The notes: generated by a model not told the origin, from the letters alone. DNA of 64,000 nucleotides from Candidatus Thorarchaeota archaeon (GCA_029855935.1 JAGSHN010000025.1:62001-126000); one strand, 5' to 3'. Counted from the stretch's first letter, positions 25,287-34,345 are shown. A program made the numbers and translations.

Positions 25287-26717
25287 ATGACTGAAGAGAG
25301 TACTGCCGAAGGCCCTACCAGCAAGTTTCAGCAGTTTGTCACTTGGCTTGGAAGCTACAGGGGACTCATCACTGCCACAATTGTGTATGAGTTCCTGATC
25401 GTCGTCTTTCTCACGACGTTCTCCGAGCCAGTCACTCAGATGCTGGGACAGCCTCTCATTCCAATTACTCTGGAAGATAGCCACAGGATAGCCAGAATCA
25501 TCATGGTCTATCACTCCCTCGGGATAGTGTTCCTCGGGGCAGTGGTACTCTTTGCTCTCGACCTCTTTGACGTGAGGCCCAAGTTCGAGCCACTGGTCAA
25601 GTGGTCGATCATCCCTGGCTACGTTCTCACCTCAGTCTCAGGGATGACCTTCGCATATCTTCTGCCTGAGAACTGGATTGCACACGCACTGTTCATCGTG
25701 GGACTCACTCTCGTATTCATCAGTGGAGTGCTTCTGTTGATGGGAACGTGGCCAACGAAGAACTTCCCCGAGAAGCAGCCAGAGGGACCCTACCTGTTCG
25801 GAGTCAACTGGGCCCAATGGGCAGTTGCGTTGGTCGTGATTGCCCTGCTGATATCGGCAATGCTGGGAGCAGGTGTCGGCGCCTACTTTGGCAACGGATT
25901 CAAAGCCATTCTCGCCGAGGACTTTCTCCGAGTGGAGGACAAGGACCTCTTTGTGCGTGCCGTTGTTGGCCACCTGCACATCATGCTCGCACTCATCGAT
26001 GCAGCAGTGATGCTCATCGTGTTCAGGTACACCAACCCCGAACAGCGAGGGAAGTGGTACCTTGCCGGGATGATCCTCTCGATCCCCGGAACACTGATCA
26101 TCTCAATTGGCGCGTGGCTCGTCCCCGTCGGCTATGAGAAGGCGCACATGGTGATCAATGTCGGCGCAGTCTTCGCTCTGCTTGCGGCATTCATACTGGC
26201 AATCTGGGGGTGGAAAAAGACTGTCAGAGACGTGCTCGGGGAGGAATACGAGAGCGCCGGCATAGGTCGACGTATTATCGCACTGTTCAAAGATCCCGTG
26301 AAGTTTGGTCTCTACTTCCAGTTCATCTGGGTGAACATTGTTGTCACAGCTCCCGGAATCTATGTTGCCATCAATCTTGAGCACTTCAGAACAGAGATTG
26401 GTGCTGATGTCGAGCGGGCGTTTGCCGTCGGACACTGGCACGTCCTTGGCGTTCTGACTGCTGTGATTGCTCTTCTGCTTGCCTTCGACTACCTTGACGT
26501 CGGCGGTTGGACCAGACAGATTGTCGGGTGGTCGCTGACGCTGGGGAGTATCATAGGTTTCGGCTTTGCCAACGCGTACATGCTTGAGGAGATTGGTATC
26601 GCCACTGGCTTTGCATTCTCGATGATAGATGTCGGTATCATCCTCCTTGTAATCGGCATTGCAGTCTTCTGTATCTATATGCTGGTGCAGATACTGAAGG
26701 GCAGAGCGGTGAAGTAG
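25287..26717 (+). CDS. Polytopic membrane protein with three repeated His segments (heme protein candidate)
   Basis: A 476-residue protein with about twelve hydrophobic segments. Three segments look alike and carry His at a similar place: MVYHSLGIVFLGAVVLFALD (about 75-94), VVGHLHIMLALIDAAVMLIV (about 232-251) and AVGHWHVLGVLTAVIALLLA (about 378-397). The last two share G-H-x-H. In-membrane His pairs of this kind are typical of heme or copper ligands. It ends three bases before heme O synthase, which suggests a heme-carrying membrane protein. It lacks the canonical subunit-I motifs of heme-copper oxidases, so oxidase function is not shown. A TATA-like GCTTTTAAGC lies at about 25244-25253 and GGGTGGT precedes ATG 25287. 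Confidence 0.6.
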   Translation: MTEESTAEGPTSKFQQFVTWLGSYRGLITATIVYEFLIVVFLTTFSEPVTQMLGQPLIPITLEDSHRIARIIMVYHSLGIVFLGAVVLFALDLFDVRPKFEPLVKWSIIPGYVLTSVSGMTFAYLLPENWIAHALFIVGLTLVFISGVLLLMGTWPTKNFPEKQPEGPYLFGVNWAQWAVALVVIALLISAMLGAGVGAYFGNGFKAILAEDFLRVEDKDLFVRAVVGHLHIMLALIDAAVMLIVFRYTNPEQRGKWYLAGMILSIPGTLIISIGAWLVPVGYEKAHMVINVGAVFALLAAFILAIWGWKKTVRDVLGEEYESAGIGRRIIALFKDPVKFGLYFQFIWVNIVVTAPGIYVAINLEHFRTEIGADVERAFAVGHWHVLGVLTAVIALLLAFDYLDVGGWTRQIVGWSLTLGSIIGFGFANAYMLEEIGIATGFAFSMIDVGIILLVIGIAVFCIYMLVQILKGRAVK

Positions 26718-26720
26718 ACA

Positions 26721-27689
26721 GTGGAGATCGGGATTGGCGACGCAGACCAGCTGGAGGGCGGGGACAACAACTCCTCGTCCTCCTTTATCTCACTCCTGGG
26801 CGAACTCATCAAGAGCAAGCAGACAGCCCTCCTGGTCTACACCACAGTGTTCACGTACCTCTTTAGCAGCTGGAATATGGGCATTGACTTCGGCTTTGCC
26901 CTGCTCCTCATTGCCAGCCTTGTACTGGCGGTCTCGGGTTCCACTCTGCTGAATATGTACATCGACAGGGACATCGACGCGGTGATGATTCGGACCAAGA
27001 ACCGGCCTATACCGAGTGGCAAGGTCTCTCCAACGTCGGTGGTGGTGAACGGCGCTGTGATGGTCGGGCTGGGCCTAGTCCTCAGCTGGTTATTCATCAA
27101 CCCCGTGACAACCGCTGTCATTGCAGCTGGATTCGTACTTGATGTTGTGGTCTACTCGGTGTGGCTAAAGCGCAAGACCCCAACATCGATCCTCTTTGGC
27201 GGCATTGCAGGGGGGATGCCTGCTCTTGCTGGCCGGACGGCTGTTGTCGGTCAGGTTGACCTAGTCGGCGTGCTTCTCGCGCTCTTCGTGATAGCGTGGA
27301 TACCACTGCACATCCTCACTCTGGCGATGCTGCCAGAGAACCTTGAGGGCTACCGCCGCGCAGGAGTCCCAATGTGGCCAGTCGTCAGGGGAACGGGTGA
27401 GACGATGATCATCGTGACTCTCTCGGCCATTCTCAGTGCTGTCGTCGTAGTGATGACCGGAGTTGTTCTGAACCTTCACTGGTTGGCTCTGCTCCCGCTG
27501 CTCCTGTTGAGCGCAGCCATAGTCATTAGGGCGGCCGAGAACCTGCGCGCCCCCGACCAAGACAAGACCTTCTGGATCTTCAAGGCGGCATCGGGGTACA
27601 TGGCCTTCGCCTTTCTCTGGCTCTTTATCGGCGTTGTCTTGACACAGGCCATCGGAGACGGCTCCTTGGTACTACAACTACCATTCTAA
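26721..27689 (+). CDS. ctaB: Protoheme IX farnesyltransferase (heme O synthase)
   Basis: A 322-residue UbiA-superfamily prenyltransferase with about nine hydrophobic segments. It adds a farnesyl group to heme b to make heme O. The first Asp-rich motif is LLNMYIDRDIDAVMIRTKNR, continuing RPIPSGKVSP, which is diagnostic for CtaB. The second is VVVYSVWLKRKTPTSILFGG, followed by IAGGMPALAGRTAV. IPLHILTLAMLPENLEGYRR and AGVPMWPVV also match. The start is GTG 26721, three bases after the stop of the upstream gene, so the two are translationally coupled. An acidic, Ser-rich 22-residue N-terminus precedes the first helix. Confidence 0.88.
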   Translation: MEIGIGDADQLEGGDNNSSSSFISLLGELIKSKQTALLVYTTVFTYLFSSWNMGIDFGFALLLIASLVLAVSGSTLLNMYIDRDIDAVMIRTKNRPIPSGKVSPTSVVVNGAVMVGLGLVLSWLFINPVTTAVIAAGFVLDVVVYSVWLKRKTPTSILFGGIAGGMPALAGRTAVVGQVDLVGVLLALFVIAWIPLHILTLAMLPENLEGYRRAGVPMWPVVRGTGETMIIVTLSAILSAVVVVMTGVVLNLHWLALLPLLLLSAAIVIRAAENLRAPDQDKTFWIFKAASGYMAFAFLWLFIGVVLTQAIGDGSLVLQLPF

Positions 27690-27806
27690 TGCCCCGGGCA
27701 CAGGCAGAGGACTCCGCTCCCGCAGACAGTCCTGTCTGGCCATATCAACGATTGGCGGAGAAAAAGATAGAGTGGGGCGGTTCTTGACCGCCCAGAGATC
27801 GGTTGC

Positions 27807-29015
27807 TCACCATAGCTGGTACTCGCGCTTGACGAAGCCCTTCCAGACATGTGGAAGCGTCTCGACGACCTCGGCGGCGATGCTCTCAATTGAGCTTCGT
27901 ACGGCATTGAGGTCCACGTTTCCGAAGACCTCGATATTCAGCGCCTTCGGTTCGGTGATTGGAGCCCCAATCTGACTGACGATATAGCAGTAGACCTGCT
28001 CGATGTCCGGATACTCCTTTGTGATCCTTGTGACTATCTCGCGGGCCGCGACATTGTAGGTCTTTCCGACGTGGGAGACCGGATTCTTCCCAGCCGCAGC
28101 CTCAAGCGTCATCGGCCTGTATGGAGTGATGAGACCATTGGCCCTGTTGCCGCGTCCGACCTGGCCATCATCTCCGTGCTCGGCAGAGGTGCCAGTGACA
28201 GTCAGATAGAACAGGCCCTGCTCTGGGTCGTCGGCCGTGTTGACATCCACCTCGACGGGAATGTCCGTCTTCTTTGCAGCAAGATCAAGCAGCATGTTCC
28301 TGATGGCGTCCATCACGTTGGCGTACTCGTCAGCGTCGCGGGTCTCGGTGGAGATTATGGCGGTTGCAACCTGCAGATGTATATGGTCCCCAACACGGGT
28401 GCCCATCACCTTGATGTCCTCACCAATCTGGGGCCACTTTCTCTTTGTCGCGGGGTCGTTGAGCAGCTGTTCTGACTCAAGTACAATCTGTTCCGTCGGT
28501 GACAGAGGGGCGTATGCAACGCCGAAGCTGGTGTCGTTCGCGCGCGGTACTTCGACCTCGGCATCGAAATTGCCCACAAGGTCCGTGCTGCCAGCTCGAA
28601 TCTTGTAGTCGATGATGATGTCTGAGTTGACATCAAGATGCGGTAGGTCCTCGCTGAGCCACTCTCTCGTGTGCTCGACCGCGAACTTTCCAACGGGCAC
28701 CTGTCGGCTGTAGTCCTTGCCGACAACGTCGACGGCACGTCCGCTGAGGAGCAGGTAGATGGGCTCGATGACATCACCGCCACCGAACCGAGCATTCGAC
28801 TGACCACCGACGAGGAGCACCTTGTCAACATTATGGTGCTGGACTCGTCCAAAGGTCTCAAGATAGTATTCGCTGAGTCGGACTGACAGCTCCTCCGCTG
28901 CTTTGTCGCAGAGAGTGTCGGGGTGGCCCTTCCCCTTGCGTTCTACGATCTCGACCTTTCTCTTGGCCACAGGGAGGCCGTCTCCTCGTGTGACTTCAAT
29001 CTTCATTTTCATCAA
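27807..29015 (-). CDS. mat: Archaeal-type S-adenosylmethionine synthetase
   Basis: A 402-residue enzyme that makes S-adenosylmethionine from methionine and ATP. It belongs to the archaeal family, distant from bacterial MetK. Signatures are [20 protein letters not shown] near the N-terminus, [14 protein letters not shown], and [20 protein letters not shown] followed by [20 protein letters not shown] and SHVGKTYN. Length is usual for the family. The start is ATG 29015 (a second Met at 29012 and a third at 29006). TATATAAGC at about 29042-29049 lies about 30 bases upstream, predicting a leaderless message. It is divergent from an HTH-CBS regulator. Confidence 0.95.
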   Translation of the reverse strand: MMKMKIEVTRGDGLPVAKRKVEIVERKGKGHPDTLCDKAAEELSVRLSEYYLETFGRVQHHNVDKVLLVGGQSNARFGGGDVIEPIYLLLSGRAVDVVGKDYSRQVPVGKFAVEHTREWLSEDLPHLDVNSDIIIDYKIRAGSTDLVGNFDAEVEVPRANDTSFGVAYAPLSPTEQIVLESEQLLNDPATKRKWPQIGEDIKVMGTRVGDHIHLQVATAIISTETRDADEYANVMDAIRNMLLDLAAKKTDIPVEVDVNTADDPEQGLFYLTVTGTSAEHGDDGQVGRGNRANGLITPYRPMTLEAAAGKNPVSHVGKTYNVAAREIVTRITKEYPDIEQVYCYIVSQIGAPITEPKALNIEVFGNVDLNAVRSSIESIAAEVVETLPHVWKGFVKREYQLW

Positions 29016-29040
29016 CTCTAGTGCCGCGGCTGTGCGCAGC

Positions 29041-29091
29041 GCTTATATACCTTTCTCCCCCCATTACTCTCAGTAATTAATAACGGCGTTA
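29041..29091. promoter_or_regulatory. Divergent promoter with 11-bp palindrome between SAM synthetase and HTH-CBS gene
   Basis: The minus-strand TATA box of the SAM synthetase is TATATAAGC (29042-29050). The plus-strand box for the regulator is TAATTAATA (29074-29082). Overlapping its downstream edge is TAACG-G-CGTTA (29081-29091), a perfect 11-bp inverted repeat suited to a dimeric HTH protein. Confidence 0.55.
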
Positions 29092-29134
29092 CAAATACCC
29101 ACCAGTAAGAAACGTCAGAGAAAGGTGACGCGGC

Positions 29135-29674
29135 ATGAGGGTGCTCCCAGAGACCATTACACGAATGCGGAAACGAAGAGGAATGACTCAGGCCGAGCTG
29201 GCACGGGCCGTAGGAGTGTCGCAGGCATACATTGCCAGGCTTGAGAACGGCACACTTGATCCCAAGCTGTCCGTCGTCAATAGAATACTCGACGTCCTTG
29301 AGGGATCAACACTGACGTGTGCCGACGTGATGAGCACCAACCTCGTTGTTGCCGATGCTCGCGACTCCGCACTGGAGGTCGTCCGCGACATGCTGAGGAA
29401 TGGGTTCTCTCAGATCCCGGTATTGCGCGCGGGAAAGATTGTGGGGATGGTCACCGAGAGGGACGTGGTGCGGAACATAACACGTGACCTCGAGCAGATG
29501 TCGGTGCAGGCAATAATGGAGACGGTGAGCCCTCCGCTGGTCGACGAGCGGACAAAGATAGAGGAGGTCATCGCGCTGCTAGACACCTTTCAGGCAGTGC
29601 TCGTCCATCGCGGTGGCAGACTCGTTGGCATAGTTGCAAGGTCAGACATAATGCGAGCGCTGGCGCTGGACTGA
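29135..29674 (+). CDS. HTH-XRE regulator with two CBS domains
   Basis: A 179-residue protein with a helix-turn-helix at about residues 6-55 (RRGMTQAELARAVGVSQAYI, then ARLENGTLDP) and a CBS pair at about 62-179 (CADVMSTNLVVADARDSALE; IVGMVTERDVVRNITRD; IVARSDIMRALALD). CBS pairs bind adenosyl compounds such as AMP, ATP or SAM. This HTH-CBS architecture is common in archaea. The AGGTGA site is eight bases before ATG 29135. Its position divergent from SAM synthetase, with a palindrome between them, suggests it senses an adenosyl ligand and regulates that gene and itself. Confidence 0.87.
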   Translation: MRVLPETITRMRKRRGMTQAELARAVGVSQAYIARLENGTLDPKLSVVNRILDVLEGSTLTCADVMSTNLVVADARDSALEVVRDMLRNGFSQIPVLRAGKIVGMVTERDVVRNITRDLEQMSVQAIMETVSPPLVDERTKIEEVIALLDTFQAVLVHRGGRLVGIVARSDIMRALALD

Positions 29675-29696
29675 CGTGAAGACGACCGGGGCCTCA

Positions 29697-30356
29697 TCAA
29701 GATGAGAATACCTTGCGCGAGAACAGGTTGACGTCAATGCCGACCTTGCCCGCAAAGAGATCACGCAACAGTTCGAGGTGTTCGTCAATCTCTTTCAGAA
29801 GGCGCTCCAGTGAGTGCGGGGAGATATTCGGCTCTGCTGTCCAGACAGTGAGGTAGTTGCTGACGACGCCTATGTCGACACCGCCCTCCTCAAGGTCCTT
29901 GAAGATGGTTATCTTGACAAGGAACTCGGACTCGTACATATTGAGGACCTCGTTGGCACTCATCACTATCAGGTCCAGATAGCCAACTATGTCCTCCAGG
30001 ACTTGGACATCGCCGACATTTCCACGGAGGCTCTCGACAAAGGTCTGAATCCGGCTGACCCGCTGTCGGAGACCCTCGAACATCTTCATCAGCTTGGTAA
30101 ACTCCTTGATTGAGGACTCCAGTGCGGGGACAAGCCTATCGTACAGAGTGACGAGGAGCTTCCCCCGTGTGTTATCGCGGATGTCCTGGAATCCCTCTAG
30201 TTTCCCCAGGGGTCCATCAAGGTGTTCAATCTGAACCAGTGTGTTGGTGACGGCCTGAATAGACTTGACTGAACTGCGCTGAATCTTGGCCCATCTCTCA
30301 ATGAAAGTATCAATGCCCTCTCGTAGGTCCTCAAGCTCGTCCAGCGGGTCGTCCAC
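29697..30356 (-). CDS. Coiled-coil protein of unknown function
   Basis: A 219-residue acidic, nearly all-helical protein (LRQRVSRIQTFVESLRGNVG; EVLNMYESEFLVKITIFKDL). No membrane segment, signal peptide or metal motif was seen, and no family was recognised. A bundle of long helices resembling PhoU-like or signalling adaptor proteins is plausible. It lies downstream of the antiporter on the same strand, separated by 94 bases, so it may be the last gene of that group. Confidence 0.6.
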   Translation of the reverse strand: MDDPLDELEDLREGIDTFIERWAKIQRSSVKSIQAVTNTLVQIEHLDGPLGKLEGFQDIRDNTRGKLLVTLYDRLVPALESSIKEFTKLMKMFEGLRQRVSRIQTFVESLRGNVGDVQVLEDIVGYLDLIVMSANEVLNMYESEFLVKITIFKDLEEGGVDIGVVSNYLTVWTAEPNISPHSLERLLKEIDEHLELLRDLFAGKVGIDVNLFSRKVFSS

Positions 30357-30450
30357 AGCTCATTCTCCAAGACCTTCTGTCAACTCTCCACATATAACTT
30401 ATTCTGCGGTGGCAGCAGATATTAACGCTCTTAACGGCGTCAGAGGCCAT

Positions 30451-32055
30451 CTACAGGCCCTGTTGCAACGCCCTACGGCGGTTCTCAAGCTCCTCAATCT
30501 CGGCCTCTATCTCCCGGACCTGATCTTGAAATATCGAGTCCTCAATCTTTCCGTCCTCGTAGAGCCTCTTGAAGTGGTCGAGCTTGGCCCTAAGAACCGA
30601 CTCTCGCACCTCAAGCTCCCTCAACCGTGCCCGCTTCTCAGACACGAGCTGCCTCAGCTCGTCCTCAAGCCTGAATATCTCCTCCTCAAGCTCGGCCTTC
30701 AATCTGGAGTAGAGAGAGGAGTCAACCTTTCCCTCAGTGTAGAGGTCTACGAGATGGAGGAGCGCCTTTCTCGTTGCATCTCGTCGAGCCATTATCTCCT
30801 GTGCGAAGTCGTGGGACTCTACAAGACCGAGCCGCGTAGCAAGGTGTGGGGTCGTCAGACCCTGCAGAAGCAGACTTGTCATCAGAACGAGAAAGACAAT
30901 GGCATTCAGATCCCGGCCCGACTGCTCAAAGCCGGTGATCTCGTAGCTCGTTATCGCAGCCACGACGATTGCTGCCAACGCTGCACTTGCAACCCCCTTG
31001 ACCCCTGCCCAGCTGACAAAGAACCTGTCCCGCCACGACATACTTCTGTCGTGGGCTGTGACAAGGAACACAGCCACCGGGCGGGCGACGAGGATGACCA
31101 GTACCGATGTCATCAGGCCAAGGGCCACAATGGCAGGACTGTTCATCAGATACTGCAGGTCCACAGTGGCGCCAAGGAGTATGAAGACCACTATCTCGAA
31201 AGCGAAGGAGACGTTCTTCATAGCGCCGCGCATCGACTTCTGCGGGAGGGGCTCCATACCCATCCGCCGGGCATTAGCCATAAAGATCCCTGCGAAGACC
31301 GACGCGAGTGCACCAGGATGAATGCCGAGCTGAGCAAAGATCTCTCCGAGACCGTAGGCAAGGATTGGTGTCGTGGCTGTCAGGATGGAGATGGTCGTGT
31401 CCTCAGCCGTACGGATGATGATTCGACCGATGACGTGAGCAATGGCAAATCCAGTCACGACACCAATTATCATGCTCAGAAGGAACTCCTCGATGATGAC
31501 GTACCAGGCCACCGAGAGAGCGGGAATCACGAGCGGCATAAAGACAGTGATGACAAGGACCACAGACGTCGCGTCATTGAATACTGCTTCGCCCTCAAGA
31601 ATAGAGAACAGGCGGCGCTTGACACGTACACCACCAGACTCCAGAACAGAGAACAGCGCAGCAGGGTCGGTGGGCGACAAGATCGCGCCGATGACAAAGG
31701 CCATCAGGCCCATTGCCGAGAACAGCCCAATGGTGATGCCGGCGACTATCGACGTGATGACGACACCCAGAGTTGCCAGGAGCATGACATTAGTCAGCGA
31801 GAACCGCAGCTCTCGGATATTCATCGTCAGCCCAGCATAGAACAGTACAGCCGCAAGTGTCAGCTGCGCAACAACATCCAAGCCCACAACCTCGCCGTAG
31901 ACCGATCCGAGCGGCATCACCTGACCAATGATGACGCCAGCGAGGATGAGCGGGATTGGGTACGGGAACCGATATCTCTCCGCGAATTTTGCTATCACCA
32001 CGCCCCCAATCAGGACGGGCGCAATCACGTAGAGGTCGACGGCCACACCATCCAC
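30451..32055 (-). CDS. NhaP/CPA1-type sodium-proton antiporter with coiled-coil tail
   Basis: A 534-residue protein. Residues 1-410 hold about twelve or thirteen hydrophobic segments. ILSPTDPAALFSVLESGGV and LFSILEGEAVFNDATSVVLV are the ion-translocation motifs of CPA1 antiporters, with the ND pair in place of the DD of CPA2. GLGEIFAQLGIHPGALASVF and FFVSWAGVKGVASAALA also match. The tail (about 425-534) is charged and contains two similar units, LYTEGKVDSSLYSRLKAELE and LYEDGKIEDSIFQDQVREIE, reminiscent of SHOCT motifs. It follows the PhoU-like gene with almost no gap, which points to control by that protein. Confidence 0.88.
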   Translation of the reverse strand: MDGVAVDLYVIAPVLIGGVVIAKFAERYRFPYPIPLILAGVIIGQVMPLGSVYGEVVGLDVVAQLTLAAVLFYAGLTMNIRELRFSLTNVMLLATLGVVITSIVAGITIGLFSAMGLMAFVIGAILSPTDPAALFSVLESGGVRVKRRLFSILEGEAVFNDATSVVLVITVFMPLVIPALSVAWYVIIEEFLLSMIIGVVTGFAIAHVIGRIIIRTAEDTTISILTATTPILAYGLGEIFAQLGIHPGALASVFAGIFMANARRMGMEPLPQKSMRGAMKNVSFAFEIVVFILLGATVDLQYLMNSPAIVALGLMTSVLVILVARPVAVFLVTAHDRSMSWRDRFFVSWAGVKGVASAALAAIVVAAITSYEITGFEQSGRDLNAIVFLVLMTSLLLQGLTTPHLATRLGLVESHDFAQEIMARRDATRKALLHLVDLYTEGKVDSSLYSRLKAELEEEIFRLEDELRQLVSEKRARLRELEVRESVLRAKLDHFKRLYEDGKIEDSIFQDQVREIEAEIEELENRRRALQQGL

Positions 32056-32056
32056 C

Positions 32057-32677
32057 TCAGTAGTCGATCAGGACCTCAGCAATCTCCTTCAGTGAGTCGG
32101 AGATGTGCTCCATCTCACTCACGATCTTTCTCATTATGTAGCAGACGAAGGTGGAGTCACCGCCCGTGGCCACTGAGACCTGTCGACAGATGACAATATT
32201 GTCCTCGTCTATCTCACGCTCCAGACGCATCACCGCCTGGTACGACTCGGTGGCCGACTCTGGGTCCTCTACAGTCGAGGCGAGTGCAGTTCCGAGGGCC
32301 TTGAACTGAGAGTTGACCTTTGATGCGATGGCCGACAGGGAGTCCATATACACCTCTTGGAACGAACCGCCCCGAATCATGTCTATCATCACAACAACCA
32401 GAGAGAACGAGTACTCGATACGCAGCAGATGACTGATGACAGAGAGGACCAGCACTCCTGTCTCGTCCTGAGGTAGCCTGTCACTGAACGCGTAGCGAGA
32501 TACAAGGTCCTTGAGGCGGTCAAGAATCCTCTCGCGTTTGTCCGACCACTCTGGATCCTCGACTCCGCACTCACGGCAGAGCTTTGCACTGACCACCTCA
32601 CTAATGTCACTGAGCTGTGAAACTATGTCTGACAGGTAGGAGAGAATCTCCGTTCGTGCAAGGTCCCGGGTTGTCAC
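32057..32677 (-). CDS. PhoU-like helical protein
   Basis: A 206-residue all-helical protein. The C-terminal part, DEDNIVICRQVSVATGGDST, followed by FVCYIMRKIVSEMEHISDSL and KEIAEVLIDY, matches PhoU-type four-helix units in which E-x-x-x-D motifs bind metal. Near the N-terminus a CRECG motif could add a metal site. PhoU-like proteins often sit next to ion transporters and regulate them. Its GTG start overlaps the end of the amphi-Trp gene by four bases (GTGA), and the antiporter follows at once, so the three are one operon. Confidence 0.75.
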   Translation of the reverse strand: MTTRDLARTEILSYLSDIVSQLSDISEVVSAKLCRECGVEDPEWSDKRERILDRLKDLVSRYAFSDRLPQDETGVLVLSVISHLLRIEYSFSLVVVMIDMIRGGSFQEVYMDSLSAIASKVNSQFKALGTALASTVEDPESATESYQAVMRLEREIDEDNIVICRQVSVATGGDSTFVCYIMRKIVSEMEHISDSLKEIAEVLIDY

Positions 32678-32931
32678 TCCTCTGTCACCTCCTCACGCGG
32701 CCGCGACCACGAGAGATCTATTCGTAGGTGGATGAATTGCCTCCTGAAGCTGACCTCGATGCCCGTCTCAACGGGCTCTCCCAGGGGGAGCGCGATGGTA
32801 CCTTCTTTCATGCTCGGCATCGGCAGTTCGAGAACGTCACCGTTCCGGAGTTGCTCTGCGATTGCCGCGAAGAGTTCGCTCAGGCTGAGGAGGGTCTTCT
32901 CCTCTTCAAACTCATAGTCGTCGATTCGCAT
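32674..32931 (-). CDS. amphi-Trp domain protein (intact copy)
   Basis: An 85-residue protein with the amphi-Trp layout: YEFEEEKTLLSLSELFAAIA, EQLRNGDVLELPM, then three beta strands ending in LRIDLSWSRPREE. In this family the final strand carries an amphipathic W. It heads the operon with the PhoU-like and antiporter genes and is divergent from TrpRS. A second, frameshifted copy lies at 35877-36120 and shares over half its bases, so this is the working copy. The molecular role of the domain is unknown. Confidence 0.8.
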   Translation of the reverse strand: MRIDDYEFEEEKTLLSLSELFAAIAEQLRNGDVLELPMPSMKEGTIALPLGEPVETGIEVSFRRQFIHLRIDLSWSRPREEVTEE

Positions 32932-33180
32932 CTGCTACACCTCTGGGAGCTAAGACTCCTACATAGGACTCTCTGGACCCTTTTATGCGTGACTGCGGCG
33001 ATACCTGAGCCTGTCCCACCATACGATTGGGTCGAGCGGCGACCGAGAGAGACGAGGTCATCGACCCGGTCTTGGATGTCTGTTGGCACTTCACCAAGAT
33101 CTCCCGCGCTGATTTGACCACCATCCTTAATTGTGATACCACGGGGAGCAGACAAGACTCCTCACGTGCATCGTGAATCG

Positions 33181-33188
33181 CCAAGGAG
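33181..33188 (+). promoter_or_regulatory. Shine-Dalgarno deciding trpS start
   Basis: CAAGGAGT about nine bases before ATG 33200 favours this start over GTG 33173, which would add nine residues. Confidence 0.6.
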
Positions 33189-33199
33189 TTGATACCGAG

Positions 33200-34345
33200 A
33201 TGAATGAAGAAGATGAGATGGTTGTGACCCCCTGGGAGGTCAGGGGAAGGATTGACTATGACCGACTCATCAAGGAGTTCGGCACTCAGCACATCACAGA
33301 GGAGCTGAGAGCAAGAATCCGGGCTATTACTGGTGAGGACCACTTCTTGCTCAGGAGAGAGCTGGTCTATTCGCACAGAGATCTCGACTGGATACTGGAC
33401 AAGTACGAGAGCGGCGAGAAGTTCGTCCTGTACACTGGGAGAGGCCCCAGCGGTCACACGCATCTGGGCCATCTTGTACCTTGGCGATTCACAAAGTGGC
33501 TTCAGGACCACTTTGAAACACGGTTGTACTTTCAGATGACGAATGATGAGAAATTCCTGTTCAACCAAGACATATCGATAGAAGATGTTCACAGATACAC
33601 GTACGATAACACGCTAGACCTCCTCGCACTGGGCTTCGAGCCGGAGAACACCTACATCATTGACGACATCAGGCACATCGACCTGATGTATGAGATAGGC
33701 ATCCGTGTGGCCAAGAAGGTCACATTCTCCACTGCGCGTGCCGTGTACGGTTTTGACAACAGTATGAACATCGGCGCCATCTGGTACACCGCTCTTCAGG
33801 CGGTCCCAGCATTCCTCCACTCCGAGATCTATGGGGTCAAGACCCCGTGCCTGATCCCGTGTGCCATCGACCAAGATCCGTACTGGCGAGTGGCCAGGGA
33901 CGTTGCAGAGAGGCTTGGATATTACAAGCCCGCCTCCATCCAGAACAAGTTCGTACCAGGGCTGGCGGAGGGCGGCAAGATGTCGGCCTCGGACCCCGAC
34001 TCTGCTATCTTCACCATCGACACGCCCAAGGAGGCGAGACGAAAGGTGATGAATGCCTTTACTGGAGGGCGCACATCTGCGAGAGAGCAGAGGGAACTCG
34101 GGGGAAATCCGGATGTCTGTTCCGTGTTCCTCTACTACAAGTTCGTCTTCATGCCCGATGACAAGGATCTGGCCGACATCGAGCAGAAGTGCCGGGGCGG
34201 TGAGATACTCTGCGGGGAGTGCAAGCAGATACTTGCGGGAATGGTGGAGGAGTTCCTAGAGCGACATCAGATGGCTCGCGAGGAGGTCAAGGACCGCGTG
34301 GAGGAATTCTCTGCTGCACGGCTGAGAGAGGAGAAGAGGCGCTGA
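33200..34345 (+). CDS. trpS: Tryptophanyl-tRNA synthetase, archaeal/eukaryotic type
   Basis: A 381-residue class I synthetase that charges tRNA-Trp. The HIGH-like motif is GRGPSGHTHLGHLVPW (about residue 85) and the KMSKS-like motif is GGKMSASDPDSAIFT. GFDNSMNIGAIWYTALQAVP and PCAIDQDPYWRVARDVAERL are typical of the archaeal/eukaryotic TrpRS clade. Length and motifs are normal. It is the complete copy in a duplicated block; its 3' half recurs as a decayed copy at 36269-36906. It is divergent from the amphi-Trp gene. Confidence 0.95.
   Translation: MNEEDEMVVTPWEVRGRIDYDRLIKEFGTQHITEELRARIRAITGEDHFLLRRELVYSHRDLDWILDKYESGEKFVLYTGRGPSGHTHLGHLVPWRFTKWLQDHFETRLYFQMTNDEKFLFNQDISIEDVHRYTYDNTLDLLALGFEPENTYIIDDIRHIDLMYEIGIRVAKKVTFSTARAVYGFDNSMNIGAIWYTALQAVPAFLHSEIYGVKTPCLIPCAIDQDPYWRVARDVAERLGYYKPASIQNKFVPGLAEGGKMSASDPDSAIFTIDTPKEARRKVMNAFTGGRTSAREQRELGGNPDVCSVFLYYKFVFMPDDKDLADIEQKCRGGEILCGECKQILAGMVEEFLERHQMAREEVKDRVEEFSAARLREEKRR

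Noticed and set aside
24471-27689. Complete terminal oxidase operon
   Set aside because: Heme O synthase is clear, but no canonical subunit I, II or III motifs were found, so only a heme-protein candidate is claimed.
30286-32193. A 635-codon open frame on the plus strand
   Set aside because: It runs antisense to the antiporter gene, which has clear CPA1 motifs. Its own product is His/Arg/Asp-rich with no domain; it is a shadow of GC-rich codon use.
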